A DNA stretch of 64,000 nucleotides. Origin: Nocardia suismassiliense (lineage in GTDB: Bacteria; Actinomycetota; Actinomycetes; Mycobacteriales; Mycobacteriaceae). The stretch lies in assembly GCF_900269665.1 (NCBI RefSeq), contig NZ_LT985361.1, positions 5,137,039 through 5,201,038 of the forward strand, read 5' to 3'. The notes beneath the pieces are model-generated. The model ran no database searches and was not told the origin of the DNA. It saw only the letters and a program-made list of their open reading frames with translations. The first letter of the stretch is position 1, and each line of letters opens with the position of its first letter. Positions 1-12,100 of the stretch are shown here, one piece after another. The translations under genes were made by a program, and so were the position numbers.

Positions 1-186
1 GGCTTCGACGAAGATCGTGCGCAGGCTCTCGTGCCTGGCCACCACGTCACCGATCGCCGCCGCGAAGGCGGGCGCGTCGAATACGCCGCGCAATCGGACC
101 GTCAACGGCATGTTGTAGGTAGCGGAGGGTCCCTCCAACCGGTGGATGAACCACAACCGGCGCTGTGCGAACGACAACGGAATCAT
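1..186 (-). CDS. Second NRPS subunit, N-terminal fragment (condensation domain), runs off the left edge
   Basis: Only the first 62 codons lie in the window. They encode the start of a condensation domain: the C1 core motif PLSFAQRRLWF begins at residue 3, followed by a segment ending in RHESLRT that is shared with the internal C domains of the upstream gene. The ATG overlaps the TGA stop of the upstream NRPS in a TGATG arrangement, so translation is probably coupled. A GTG one codon upstream is an alternative, but the AGGTGG element sits 7 nt before the ATG. The protein has no N-terminal linker or docking region before the C domain, which is odd for an NRPS subunit. It presumably takes the peptide from the last PCP of the upstream protein. 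Confidence 0.85.
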   Translation of the reverse strand, partial: MIPLSFAQRRLWFIHRLEGPSATYNMPLTVRLRGVFDAPAFAAAIGDVVARHESLRTIFVEA

Positions 187-3100
187 CACAGACCCACCTC
201 TCGATTCATCCTGCGCAGCGCCGGTCTGCGCGATGGCGCCAACTCCGGCCATCGGCGGTCGAGTTCGGCGACCGTCGCGGCGTCGAAGATCACCCGGATC
301 GGCACCTCGACGCCGAGCACCGCTCGAATCCGGCTGGCCAGCCGGGTCGCCAGCAACGAATGCCCACCGAGGGCGAAGAAACTGTCGTCCACGCCGACCC
401 GGTCGAGTCCGAGGATCTCGGCGAACAATTCGGCGAGCACCCGTTCCCGCTCGCTGCTCGGCGCCCGATACTGCGCCGCGGCGGCGAACTCCGGGTCCGG
501 CAGCGCCGCGCGATCGAGCTTTCCGTTGGCGGTCAACGGCACATCGTCGATCACCATCACCACCGACGGCACCATGAACTCCGGCAACCGCTCGGCCGCC
601 AACTCCTTTACGGCGGCGGGCAGGAGCGTGTCCTGTGGATTGCTGGCGTACGGCGTCGGATCGGCTACTTCTGCCGCAGGCAGGTATACGTCGGTCAGCG
701 GTCGGCTTTGTGCGGTCGCGCTGTCTATGAAGACCGCGTCCATCCGATCCGGCTGTGCCGACCAGGTGACCGCCGTGGTGTAGCCCAGCCGGTCGGCCAG
801 TACGTGCAAATCTTCGGGCAGCAATCCGGCGTCCATTCGAGCAGCGGGGTCGGCGAGTATTCCCTCGAATCCCGCTGCCCGTGGATGGGTGCGCGGAGCC
901 GCCGGAACGGGCTCACCGGTTCGGATTCGGTTCACCGCCTCGATCTGGCCGGTCAGCCCGGCGTGTGGAATCCCGGTAACTCGGATGCCATCCGGGTGTC
1001 GAGATTGCAGCAGTGTGCGCAACCAGTCGTGGTCGCGGAACTCGACTTTCGGCACCTCGGCGACGGACAGCGCTTTCGTGGGTGTCTTGTGCAGGACCAC
1101 GTCGTATCGGTAACGGGTCAACTCGTTGACCGAATAGCCGCGTTTGAGTTCGATATCGACGGTCTCGAAGTCGGTGGCCCGGCACACCGCGTGGAAGTAT
1201 TCGGGCGCGACCAGCAGTTCCTGTTCGGCGAATACCGTGCGGCGCACGCGTTCCCGAATGGCCGCCGGGTCGTCGCCGTCGTTGCGGGCTATCTGCACCG
1301 CCGTGGTGAACTCCTCCAGCAGACCCAGATTGCGGACGTCACCGACGAATATCGCGCCGCCGGGCGCCAGCAGGCCGAGGATCTGTTCGAGGACTCGACG
1401 CAGATACCGTTCGCCGGGGAAGTACTGCACCACCGAGTTCACGACCACCGTGTCGAAATACTCTTCCGGCAATCCCGCGATGTCCTCGGCGGACCGGACG
1501 CTCAGCGAGACCCGTTCGGTCCACGGCGCGTCGAGTTCGTCCAACTGCTGTTGCATGGTGGCGATGGTCGCGGCGGAGAAGTCCGACGCCCAGTATTCGT
1601 CGCAGTCGGGCGCCAATTGGGACAACAACAAGCCGGAGCCGACACCGATCTCGAGTACTCGCCGGGGTGCCAGACCACGGATGCGCTGTACCGTGGCTTC
1701 GCGCCATTCGCGCATCTGCTCGATCGGAATCGACGTCCCGGTATAGCTGCTGTTCCAGCCGCCGAAGTCCATTCCGAAGCCCGCCGGCGCCTTGTCCCCG
1801 TTGCCGTTTCCGGGACTGTCGGCTTTCTTACCCGCAGCGCCGTACAGGTCGTCGTATACCCGGCGCCACTGGCCGACCAGTTCCTCTTCACCGGCGACCG
1901 GCCCGGATCGGTCCGCGACCACATAGCCCACGAGCTGCTGTCCCCCGGTGCTGCTGTCGCGTACGACGACCACCGCGCGGGACACCGAAGGGTGTTGCTC
2001 CAGAGCGGTTTCCACCTCGCCGGGCTCCACCCGGAAGCCACGCACCTTGACCTGATCATCGGCCCGGCCGACGAACTCCAACTGCCCGGAGTTGTTCCAG
2101 CGCACCACATCACCGGTGCGATACAAACGGCCGCCACCGGCCGGATCGAACGGGTCGGCGACGAACCGGGCGGCGGTGAGCCCCGCGCGTCCGTGGTAGC
2201 CCCGCGCCAACTGCGTGCCCGCCACGTACAGCTCCCCCGCGACACCCACCGGCACCGGCGCCAACCACGAATCCAGCACGAACACGCGCACATTCACCGA
2301 CGGACGCCCGATCGGCACCGCACCTTCGACATCGCCGAGCACGTCGTAGTCGGTCACGCACGCCGTTGTCTCGGTAGGCCCGTAGCCGTTCATCACCTGC
2401 ACGCCAGCGTGTTTCGCGTTCAGCTTGCGCACGACGGCCGCGGTCAGCTCGGCACCGCCGGCGATCACCCGCCGCAAACTACGCAGCGGTGTGCCGGACA
2501 ACGGCTCCACGTGATCGGCCAACGCCGACAACAGCGGCGGCGTCGCGAACATCTTTGTCACCGAACGGCGCTCGATCACATCGGTGAGTTCCACGAGATC
2601 CGAACGCGAGGATTCCGTCACCACCAGCGCCGCACCACCGGCCAGCGCGGGCCAGATCTCATAGGTCGTGGCGTCGAATGCGATCGAGGAATGCGTCAAT
2701 ACCCGGTCCTCGGGATCGACCGACCAGGCCCGAGCAACCAGGTTCACCAGGTTACGGTGGGTGATCTCCACACCTTTCGGAACGCCCGTGGAACCGGAGG
2801 TGTAGGTCACGTAGGCCAAATGCTGTGGCCGCAGACCGATCTCAGCCAGATCCCCAGGTTCGCCACCGTTGGTGCCCGGTGCGTCCAGATAGTGGTGCGG
2901 GACTGCCGTGTCGGGCAGGAAGTGGGCGGTAGCGGAGTCGGTCACGACAACGACCGGCGCGGCGTCGGAAAGGATGAACGACAACCGATCCGACGGATAC
3001 CCGGGATCGATCGGCAGATATCCGCCACCGGCCTTCAGCACACCCAGCAGCGCCACGATCAACTCCACCGACCGCGGCAGGGCCACCGCGACCAGCGAGT

Positions 3101-6100
3101 CCGGGCGTACGCCGCGCGCGACCAGCGTGCGCGCCAACCCGTCGGCTCGGGAATCGAGTTCCCGATACGAGATCTCGGTGTCGCCACCGATCACGGCGGT
3201 GGCCGCCGGTGTCCGGGCGACCTGGGCCTCGAACAGCCCGACCATCGTGGTGTCCGGGACCGCGACGGCAGTGTCGTTCCACCGCCGCAGCACCGACTCC
3301 TGTTCCTCGGTATCGAGGACGTCGATCGCCCCCACCGGGCCACCCGGGTCTGACACGATCCGGTCGAGTATTCGCACGAACCGGTGCACCATCGACTCGA
3401 CGGTGGACCGGTCGAACAGGTCGGTCGAGTACTCGACGAACCCGCTCCACGGATCACCGGCGGGCGCGTCGGCGACATTGAAGAACAGGTCGAACCGCGA
3501 GGCCGCGATGGACGCGGGATAGGGCTCGAACCCGACCCCCGGCAACCGCAGGGTCGGCAGCGCGTTGTTCTGGAACGCCAACGACACCTGGAACAACGGA
3601 TGATGCGCCGCCGAGCGGGCCGGATTCAGCAACTCCACCAGCAGCTCGAACGGAACATCCTGATTCTCGTACGCGGCCAACGCCTTCGACCGCACCTGCG
3701 CCACTACCTCGGCGAAAGACGTTGCCGGAGCGACAGTTGCACGCAGCACCCAGGTGTTGACGAAGAACCCGACCAGGTCGGCCAGCGCCTCGTCGGTCCG
3801 GCCTGCGATCGGCGAGCCGAGCGGAATATCCTCTCCGGCACCGAGTTTGAACAGCAGCACGGCCAGCGCCGATTGCAGCACCATCGACACCGTCGCGCCC
3901 TCCCGGGCCGCCAGCCGCTCCACCGCGGTGCGGATCTCCGGATCGATACCGAAGACCACCATGTCGCCGCGGTAGCTGGCCACCCGGGGTCGCGGCCGGT
4001 CGGTCGGCAACCGCAGTTGCTCCGGCAACCCGTCGAGCTCCCGGCGCCAATACTCGTACTGCTGGGACAGCACGCTGTCCGGATCGTCCGGCGACCCGAG
4101 AAATTCTCGCTGCCACAGCGTGTAGTCCACATACTGCACCGGCAGCGGCGCCCAGCGCGGCGCCCGATGTTCGAGGCGCGCGGCATAGGCGGTGGCCAGA
4201 TCCCGCAGCAACGGTGCCGCCGACCAGCCGTCGCCCGCGATGTGATGGACCAGCAGGACCAGCACACACTCATCGCCGCCGGATCGGAATACGGTGGCGC
4301 GGATGGGAATCTCCGACGACAGATCGAAGGCGTAGCGCACGGCGGCGTTCACCGCCGCGTCCAGCTCGGCCGGGTCCACGGTCTCCACGTCGACCGTGAC
4401 CGGCACCTCGACGCTGTCGGCCGCGAGCACCTGCTGGGTCGGCACCCCTTCGGCCTCGACGAAGACCGTGCGCAAACTCTCGTGGCGGGCCACCACATCG
4501 CCGAGCGCGGCCGCGAAAGCCGACGCGTCGAACACGCCGCTCAGCCGGACCGGCAGCGGCATGTTGTACGTAGCCGATGGCCCCTCCAGCCGATGGATGA
4601 ACCAGAGTCGGCGCTGCGCGAACGACAGCGGAACCACGTCCGGCCGTGGCCGGGGCAGCAGCGGCGGGCGCACCTGCACATCGGCATCGAGCCGAGTCAC
4701 CAACTGCGCCACCGTCGGTGCGTCGAAGATGGTCCGGATCGGCACCTCGACGCCCGTCACCGCGCGGATCCGGCTGGCCAGGCGGGTCGCCAGCAGCGAG
4801 TGGCCGCCCAGGGTGAAGAAGTTGTCGTCCACCCCGACCCGGTCGAGGCCGAGGATCTCGGCGAACAGTTCGGCCAGTACTTGTTCGCGCTCGCTGTCCG
4901 GCGCGCGATACTCCGCCGACGACGCGAACTCCGGATCCGGCAGCGCCCGGCGATCCAGTTTTCCGCTGGAGGTCAACGGCACCGACCCGATCACCATCAC
5001 CGTGGCGGGCACCATGAACTCCGGCAATCGGTCACTCGCCCACCGGCGTACGTCGGCGGCCAGCAGACCCGCCTGCGGGTTGTTGGCGTACGCCGCCGGA
5101 TCGCCCACCGGGCCGGCGGCGGTGTACACGTCGGCCAGGGGCCTGGCGTCGAGGGTCGTGGCGTCGACGAAGACGGCATCCATCCGGTCGGGCCGGGCGG
5201 ACCAGGTGACCGCGGTCGCGTAGCCGAGTCGACGGCCGAGCAGATGCAGGTCTTCCGGCACGACACCCGCGCGATCGCTGATCGTCTCGAGCATCCCTTC
5301 GAAGCCGACACCGAGTGCGTCGGTAGCGATACCGACGTGGCCTGCCTTGATCCGGTGCGTCGCTTCGACCTCACCGACCAGACCGGCATGCGGGATACCG
5401 GTGATCCGGATACCGTCCGGATGCTGGTCGCGCAGCAGTGTCTGCAACGAATCATGGTCATGGAACGCGACTTTCGGTACCTCGGCGACCGACAGCGGGT
5501 TCACCGCAGCCGGATGCACCACCACGTCGTACCGGTAGCGTGTCAGCTCGTTCATCGAGTATCCGCGTTTGAGCTCGATGTCGACGGCGCCGATATCGAG
5601 GACCTCGCCCAGCGCGAGGAAGTACTCCGGCGCCAGCAGCAGCTCCTGTTCGGCGGAGATGTCGCGACGGACCCGGTCGGCGACCGCCACCGGATCGTCG
5701 CCACCGTTGCGCGCGATCTGCGCGGCTGTGGTGAACTCCTCCAGCAGCGCCAGATTCCGGACGTCACCGATGAACACCGCGCCACCCGGAGCCAGCACGC
5801 CCAGCACCCGCTCGAGTACCCGGCGCATATAGTTCTGGCTGGGGAAGTACTGGATCACCGAGTTCAGCACGACCGTGTCGAAATAGTGTTCCGGCAACCC
5901 GTCGGTCTCGTCGGCGCCGCGCACGCTCAGCGAGACACGGTCGACCCACTGCTCGTTCAGTTCGCCCAGCTGTCGTTGCAGGGTGCTGATCGTCGCGGAC
6001 GAGAAGTCCGTAGCCCAGTATTCGGCGCAGTCCGGTGCCAGCTGCGACATCAGCAAACCCGACCCCACCCCGATCTCCAGCACGCGCTCCGGCCGCAGCC

Positions 6101-9100
6101 CTCGAATTCGCTCGACGGTGGTCGCGCGCCATTCGCGCATCTGTTCCACTGGAATCGCACGCCCGGTGTAGCTGCTGTTCCAGCCGCCGAAGCCGGTAAC
6201 GAACCCGACCTCGTCACCGTCGACCGGACCGAGGTCCGGCGCATGCTCGGCGCCGGCGTACAGGTCGTCGTAGACCCGCCGCCACTGCCCCACCAGTTCG
6301 CCTTCGCCGACGGTGGCCCCGGAGTGGTCGGCGACCACGTACCCGACCAACTGTTTTCCGGCCTCGGAGTCGTGTGCCACGACCACCGCCTGCGCCACCG
6401 AAGGATGTTGGGCCAGAACGCTTTCCACCTCACCGGGTTCGACCCGGAAGCCCCGGATCTTGACCTGATCATCGACCCGGCCCGCGAACTCCAGCACCCC
6501 CGCGGAGGTCCAGCGCACCACGTCGCCGGTGCGATACAGCCTGCCGCCACCGGTCCGGTCGAACGGGTCGGCCACGAACCGGGCCGCGGTCAGGCCGGCC
6601 CGGCCGTGATAGCCACGCGCCAGCTGGGCACCCGCCACGTACAACTCGCCCGAAACCCCGACCGGGACCGGCACCAACCACGAATCAAGCACGAACACTC
6701 GCGAATTCGCCACCGGCACACCGATCGGCACCACCGCACCGGGTTCGTCCTCGGGCACGCGATACGCGGTCACATCGACGGTCGCCTCGGTCGGACCGTA
6801 AAGGTTGTCGACCCGGAGGTCGCGGCACGTGCCACGCAGCGCCCGCACCAACCCGGAGGTCAGCGTGTCGGCGCCGGTATTGACCTGCCGCAGACTCCGG
6901 AACGGGTTGTCCGGCAACGCTTCCACATGATCGACCAACGCCGACAGCAACGGTGGTGTGGCGAACATCTTCGTCACCGACCAGGTCTCCACCAGCCGCG
7001 TGATCTCCGCCGGGTCCGAACGCTGCTCACCGGCGACGACCAACGTCGCGCCACCGCACAGGGCCGGCCAGATCTCATAGGTCGAGGCGTCGAAGGCGAT
7101 CGACGAATGCACCAGCACCCGGTCCTCGACACCCGTCCGCCACGCCTGGTTGACCAGGTTGACGACGTTATGGTGCGTGATACCAACACCTTTCGGGACA
7201 CCGGTGGAGCCCGAGGTGTAGATCACGCACGCCAGATTGTGCGCATCGATCGCGACCACCCGGTCCAGACCAGCCCGGTCACCGTCGAGCGCTTCCATGG
7301 CGTCCAGATAGAGGTGTGGCGTCGCGGTCGGTGGCAGCGCGTGTGCGGTGGCCGAGTCGGTCACGACAACCACCGGCGCGGCGTCGGCGAGGACGAACGC
7401 CAGCCGATCCGAGGGGTACGCGGGATCGATCGGCAGATATCCGCCACCGGCCTTCAGCACACCCAGCAGGGTCACGATCAGGTTCGTGGACCGCGGCAAC
7501 GCCACCGCGACCACACCGTCCGGGCCGACGCCGCGCGAGATCAACGCCCGCGCCAGCCGATCGGCGCGCCGGTCCAGATCGTGGTACGTCAACTTCGCGT
7601 CCGCGCAGACGACCGCGATCGCATCCGGGGTCGCGGCGACCTGCGCGGCGAACAGTTCGGTGAGCGTGGCGGTGGCCGGTACCTCGACCGTGGTGTCGTT
7701 CCACCGGCGCAGCACCAGTTCGCGCTCGTCGCTGTCGAGCACATCGATGGCGCCCACCGGGACTTCGGGGTCCGACCCGACCTGCCGCAGCAACCGGACC
7801 AGCCGGGCCGCCATCGCCTCGACCGTCGACCGGTCGAACAGTTCGGTCGCATACTCGACGAACCCACTCCACGGGTCACCGGCGGGGGCTTCGGCGATGT
7901 TGAAGAACAGATCGAACCGCGCGGTCGCGGTGCCTGCGGGATAAGGCTCGATCCGCACGCCCGACAGTTCGAGCGCGGGCAGCGTGTTGTTCTGGAAGGC
8001 CAACGTCACCTGGAACAACGGATGATGCGCCGCCGAGCGGGCCGGGTTCAGCAACTCGACCAGCAGCTCGAACGGAACATCCTGGTTCTCGTAGCCGGCC
8101 AACGCCTTTTCCCGCACCACACCCAAGATCTCGGTGAACGACGCGTCCGGGACGACGGCCGCCCGCAGCACCCAGGTATTGACGAAGAAGCCGACCAGCT
8201 CGGCCAGCGCCTCGTCGGTCCGGCCCGCGATCGGCGCGCCGATCGGAATATCTTCTCCGGCACCGAGTTTGAACAGCAGCACGGCCAGCGCCGATTGCAG
8301 CACCATCGACACCGTCGCGCCTTCGCGCGCAGCCAACCGCTCTACCGCGGCACGGATCTCCGGCTCGATCTGGAAGTGCACCATGTCGCCGCGATAACTG
8401 GCCACCCGCGGCCGGGGCCGATCGGTCGGCAACCGCAACTGCTCGGGCAGTCCCTCGAGTTCCCGGCGCCAATACTCGAACTGCTGCGACAACACGCTGT
8501 CCGGATCGGTCGACGAGCCGAGCAGTTCCCGCTGCCACAGCGTGTAATCCGCGTACTGCACCGGCAACGGCCGCCACCGCGGTGCCTGATGATCACGTCG
8601 CGTGGCGTACGCCTCGGACAGATCACGCAGCAACGGCGTCAACGACCAGCCGTCACCGGCGATGTGATGAATCAGCAACACCAGCACGGCGGCATCGTCC
8701 GTACGGCGGAACACAGTGGCGCGCAACGGAATCTCCGACGACAGGTCGAAGCCGTAGCGCACCGCCGAGGTCACCGCCGCGTCCGTCTCGGCGGGATCGG
8801 CGGCCCGCATGTCGGTCACCGTGACCGGTACCTCGACACTGTCCACGTCCAGGACCCGTTGGGAGGGCACACCATCGGCGTCGACGAAGACCGTGCGCAG
8901 GCTCTCGTGCCGGGTCACCACATCGCCGATCGCGGCGGTCAACGCCGCCACGTCCACCCCGTGCAACCGCACCGCCAGCGCCATGTTGGAGGTGGCCGAC
9001 GGCCCCTCCAATCGATGGATGAACCACAGTCGCCGCTGGGCGAACGACAGCGGAACCACGTCCGGCCGTGGCCGGGCCAGCAGGGCCGGGCGCACCTGCA

Positions 9101-12100
9101 CGCCCGCGTCGAGCCGGGTCGCCAACTGCGCCACCGTCGGTGCGTCGAACACCGTCCGGATCGGTACCTCGATGCCGAGCTCCACCCGGATCCGGCTGGC
9201 CAGGCGGGTCGCCAGCAGCGAGTGGCCACCCAGCTCGAAGAAGCTGTCGTCTACGCCCACCCGATCGCGTCCGAGCACCGCACCGAACAGCTCGGCCAGC
9301 ACCCGTTCGCGCGCACTGCCCGGCGCCCGGTACCGCACCGAGGACACCGACTCCGGCGCGGGCAGCGCCGCGCGGTCCAGTTTTCCGTTCGCGGTCAACG
9401 GCACCGCATCGATCACCATCACCACCGTCGGCACCATGAACTCCGGCAGCCGTGCGGCCGCGAAGTCGCGCACCTCCGCGCCGACGAGGTCGGTTCGATC
9501 ACCGGTGCGGTCGGCGACGACATAACCGATCAGCTGCTTGTCACCGGTGTCGCTGTCGCGGACCACCACCAGCGCTTGCGCCACCGAAGGATGCTGTGCC
9601 AGCACCGATTCGACCTCGCCGGGTTCGACCCGGAAGCCGCGGATCTTCACCTGATCATCGATGCGACCCAGGAACTCCACCTGCCCACCGTGATTCCGGC
9701 GCACCAGGTCACCGGTGCGGTACAGCCGGCCACCGTTCGGGTCGAAGGGATCGGCGACGAAGCGCGCCGCGGTCAGATCGGCCCGGCCGTGGTATCCCCG
9801 GCCCAACTGCGCACCGGCGACATACAACTCTCCCGCCACCCCGGCCGGGACGGGCGCCAACCACGAATCCAGCACGAACGCTCGAACATTGGCCAGCGGG
9901 GTTCCGATCGGCACCAGGACGTCATCGAAGCGCTCCCCCGCCCGGAACGGCCGGCGGATCGCGAATGTCGTTGTCTCGGTGGGCCCGTACACATGCACGA
10001 TGCGGGTCTGCGGGCACAGGCGCAACGCACGCGCGAAGACCTCCGGCGGCATCTCCTCGCCGCCGACCCACACCTCGCGAAGTCCCGCGAGCGTGTCGGG
10101 GCAATGGTCGACGAACAACTCGAACAACCGAGTGGTGAGGAATACGGCGGTCACCTTGTGCGCCACCAACTGCCGGCCGAGCACCGCGATATCGGTGCGG
10201 CCCGGCGGCGCGACGACTATCCGGCCGCCGCCCAGCAGCGGCACCCAGATCTCGTAGGTGGAGGCATCGAACGCGACCGACGAATGCACCAGCACGCTCG
10301 CGTGCGCACCGTCGTGCCAGCTGTGCTTGGTCGCGAAGGCCACCACGTTGCGGTGCGTGATGGCAACACCTTTCGGGACTCCGGTGGAGCCCGAGGTGTA
10401 GATCACGTAGGCCAGATTCTGCGACGCCGCCGCGACGGCCCGATCCAGGGTGGCGCCCTCCACCACGTCGGTCGTGTCCAGATAGAGGTGCGGTGCCGCC
10501 GTATCGGGCAGGAGATCGGCAGTCGCGGAATCGGTCACGACGACCACCGGCGCCGCGTCGGCCAAGATGAACGCCAGCCGATCCGAGGGATAGGTCGGAT
10601 CGATCGGCAGATACCCGCCACCGGCCTTCAGCACCGCGAGCAATGCCACGATCAACTCCGCCGACCGCGGCAACGCCACGGCGGCGATGGTGTCCGGGCC
10701 TACCCCGCGCGAGACCAGGAGGCACGCCAATTCGGTTGCCCGCGTGTCGAGTTCCCGATACGAGATCTCATGGTCACCGCAGGCCACGGCCACTGCATCC
10801 GGCGTGCGCGCGACCTGCGCCTCGAACGACGCGACCACGGTGGCGTCCCGGTCGACCGGAGCAAAGGTGTCGTTCCACCGGTACAAAACCAGGTCACGTT
10901 CGTCGCTGTCCAGGACATCGACCGCTCCCACCGCGGTGTCCGGCTTCGCCACCACCTGTCGCAGGATCCGCACCAGCCGCCCCGCCATGGCTTCGACCGT
11001 GGACCGATCGAACAGATCGGTGGCGTATTCGATGTATCCGTCCCACCCGGCAGCGGTGCCGTTGTCGCGCGCACCGGCCGGGGCGTCACCGATATTGAAG
11101 GTCAGGTCGAAGCGCGAGGTGTTGGTGGCCGGCATGTGCGGCGTTACCCGCGCCCCCGGCAGCCGGAGGGTGGGCAGCGTGTTGTTCTGCAACGTCAGCA
11201 GCACTTGGAACAGCGGGTGGTACGCCGACGAGCGGGTCGGATTCAGCAGCTCGACCAGCAACTCGAACGGCGCGTCCTGATTGTCGTAGGCCGCCAGCGC
11301 TTTCGCGCGCACACCATCGAGAATCTCGGTGAACGATGCTGCGGGAGAGACCGTTGCGCGCAGCACCCAGGTGTTGACGAAGAATCCCACCAGATCGGCC
11401 AGCGCGTCATCGGTACGGCCGGCGATCGGCGAGCCGATCGGGATATCCTCGCCTGCACCGAGTTTCGCCAGCAGCACCGCCAGCGCCGACTGCCACACCA
11501 TGGACACCGTCGCGCCCTCGCGGGCCGCCAACCGCTCGACCGCGGTACGCACCTCAGGTTCGATGTCGAACAACACCACGTCGCCGCGGTAGCTGGCCAC
11601 CCGCGGCCGCGGCCGGTCGGTCGGCAACCGCAGCTGCTCCGGCAGACCGTCGAGTTCGGCGCGCCAGTAACCGAACTGCCGCGACAGCACACTGTCGGGA
11701 TCGTCCGGCGAACCGAGCAGTTCCTGCTGCCACAGCGTGTAGTCGACGTACTGCACGGGCAGCGGCGCCCACTCCGGTGCCCGCCCTTCCCGGCGCGCCG
11801 CGTAGGCCGTCGACAGATCGTCCAGTAGCGACGCCGCCGACCAGCCGTCGCTGGCGATGTGATGGATCAGCACCAGCACCGTCCACTCGCCGTCCCCGTA
11901 CCGGAACGCACCGGCGCGGATCGGAATCTGCGTGGACAGCTCGAACGGATACCGCGCCGCCTCGGCGACCGCCGCGTCCACCGCATTGGGAGCTACGTCG
12001 GCGATAGTCACCGGTACGTCGACGTTGTCCGCCTCGAGCACGAGTTGCGCTGGGACGCCGTCGGTTTCGACGAAGACCGTGCGCAGGCTCTCGTGCCGGG

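Noticed and set aside
3384..11828. A 2814-aa plus-strand open frame opposite the NRPS, plus a 773-aa frame following it
   Set aside because: They are antisense shadows of the GC-rich NRPS gene, with Arg/His/Gln-rich low-complexity translation and no recognisable domain.
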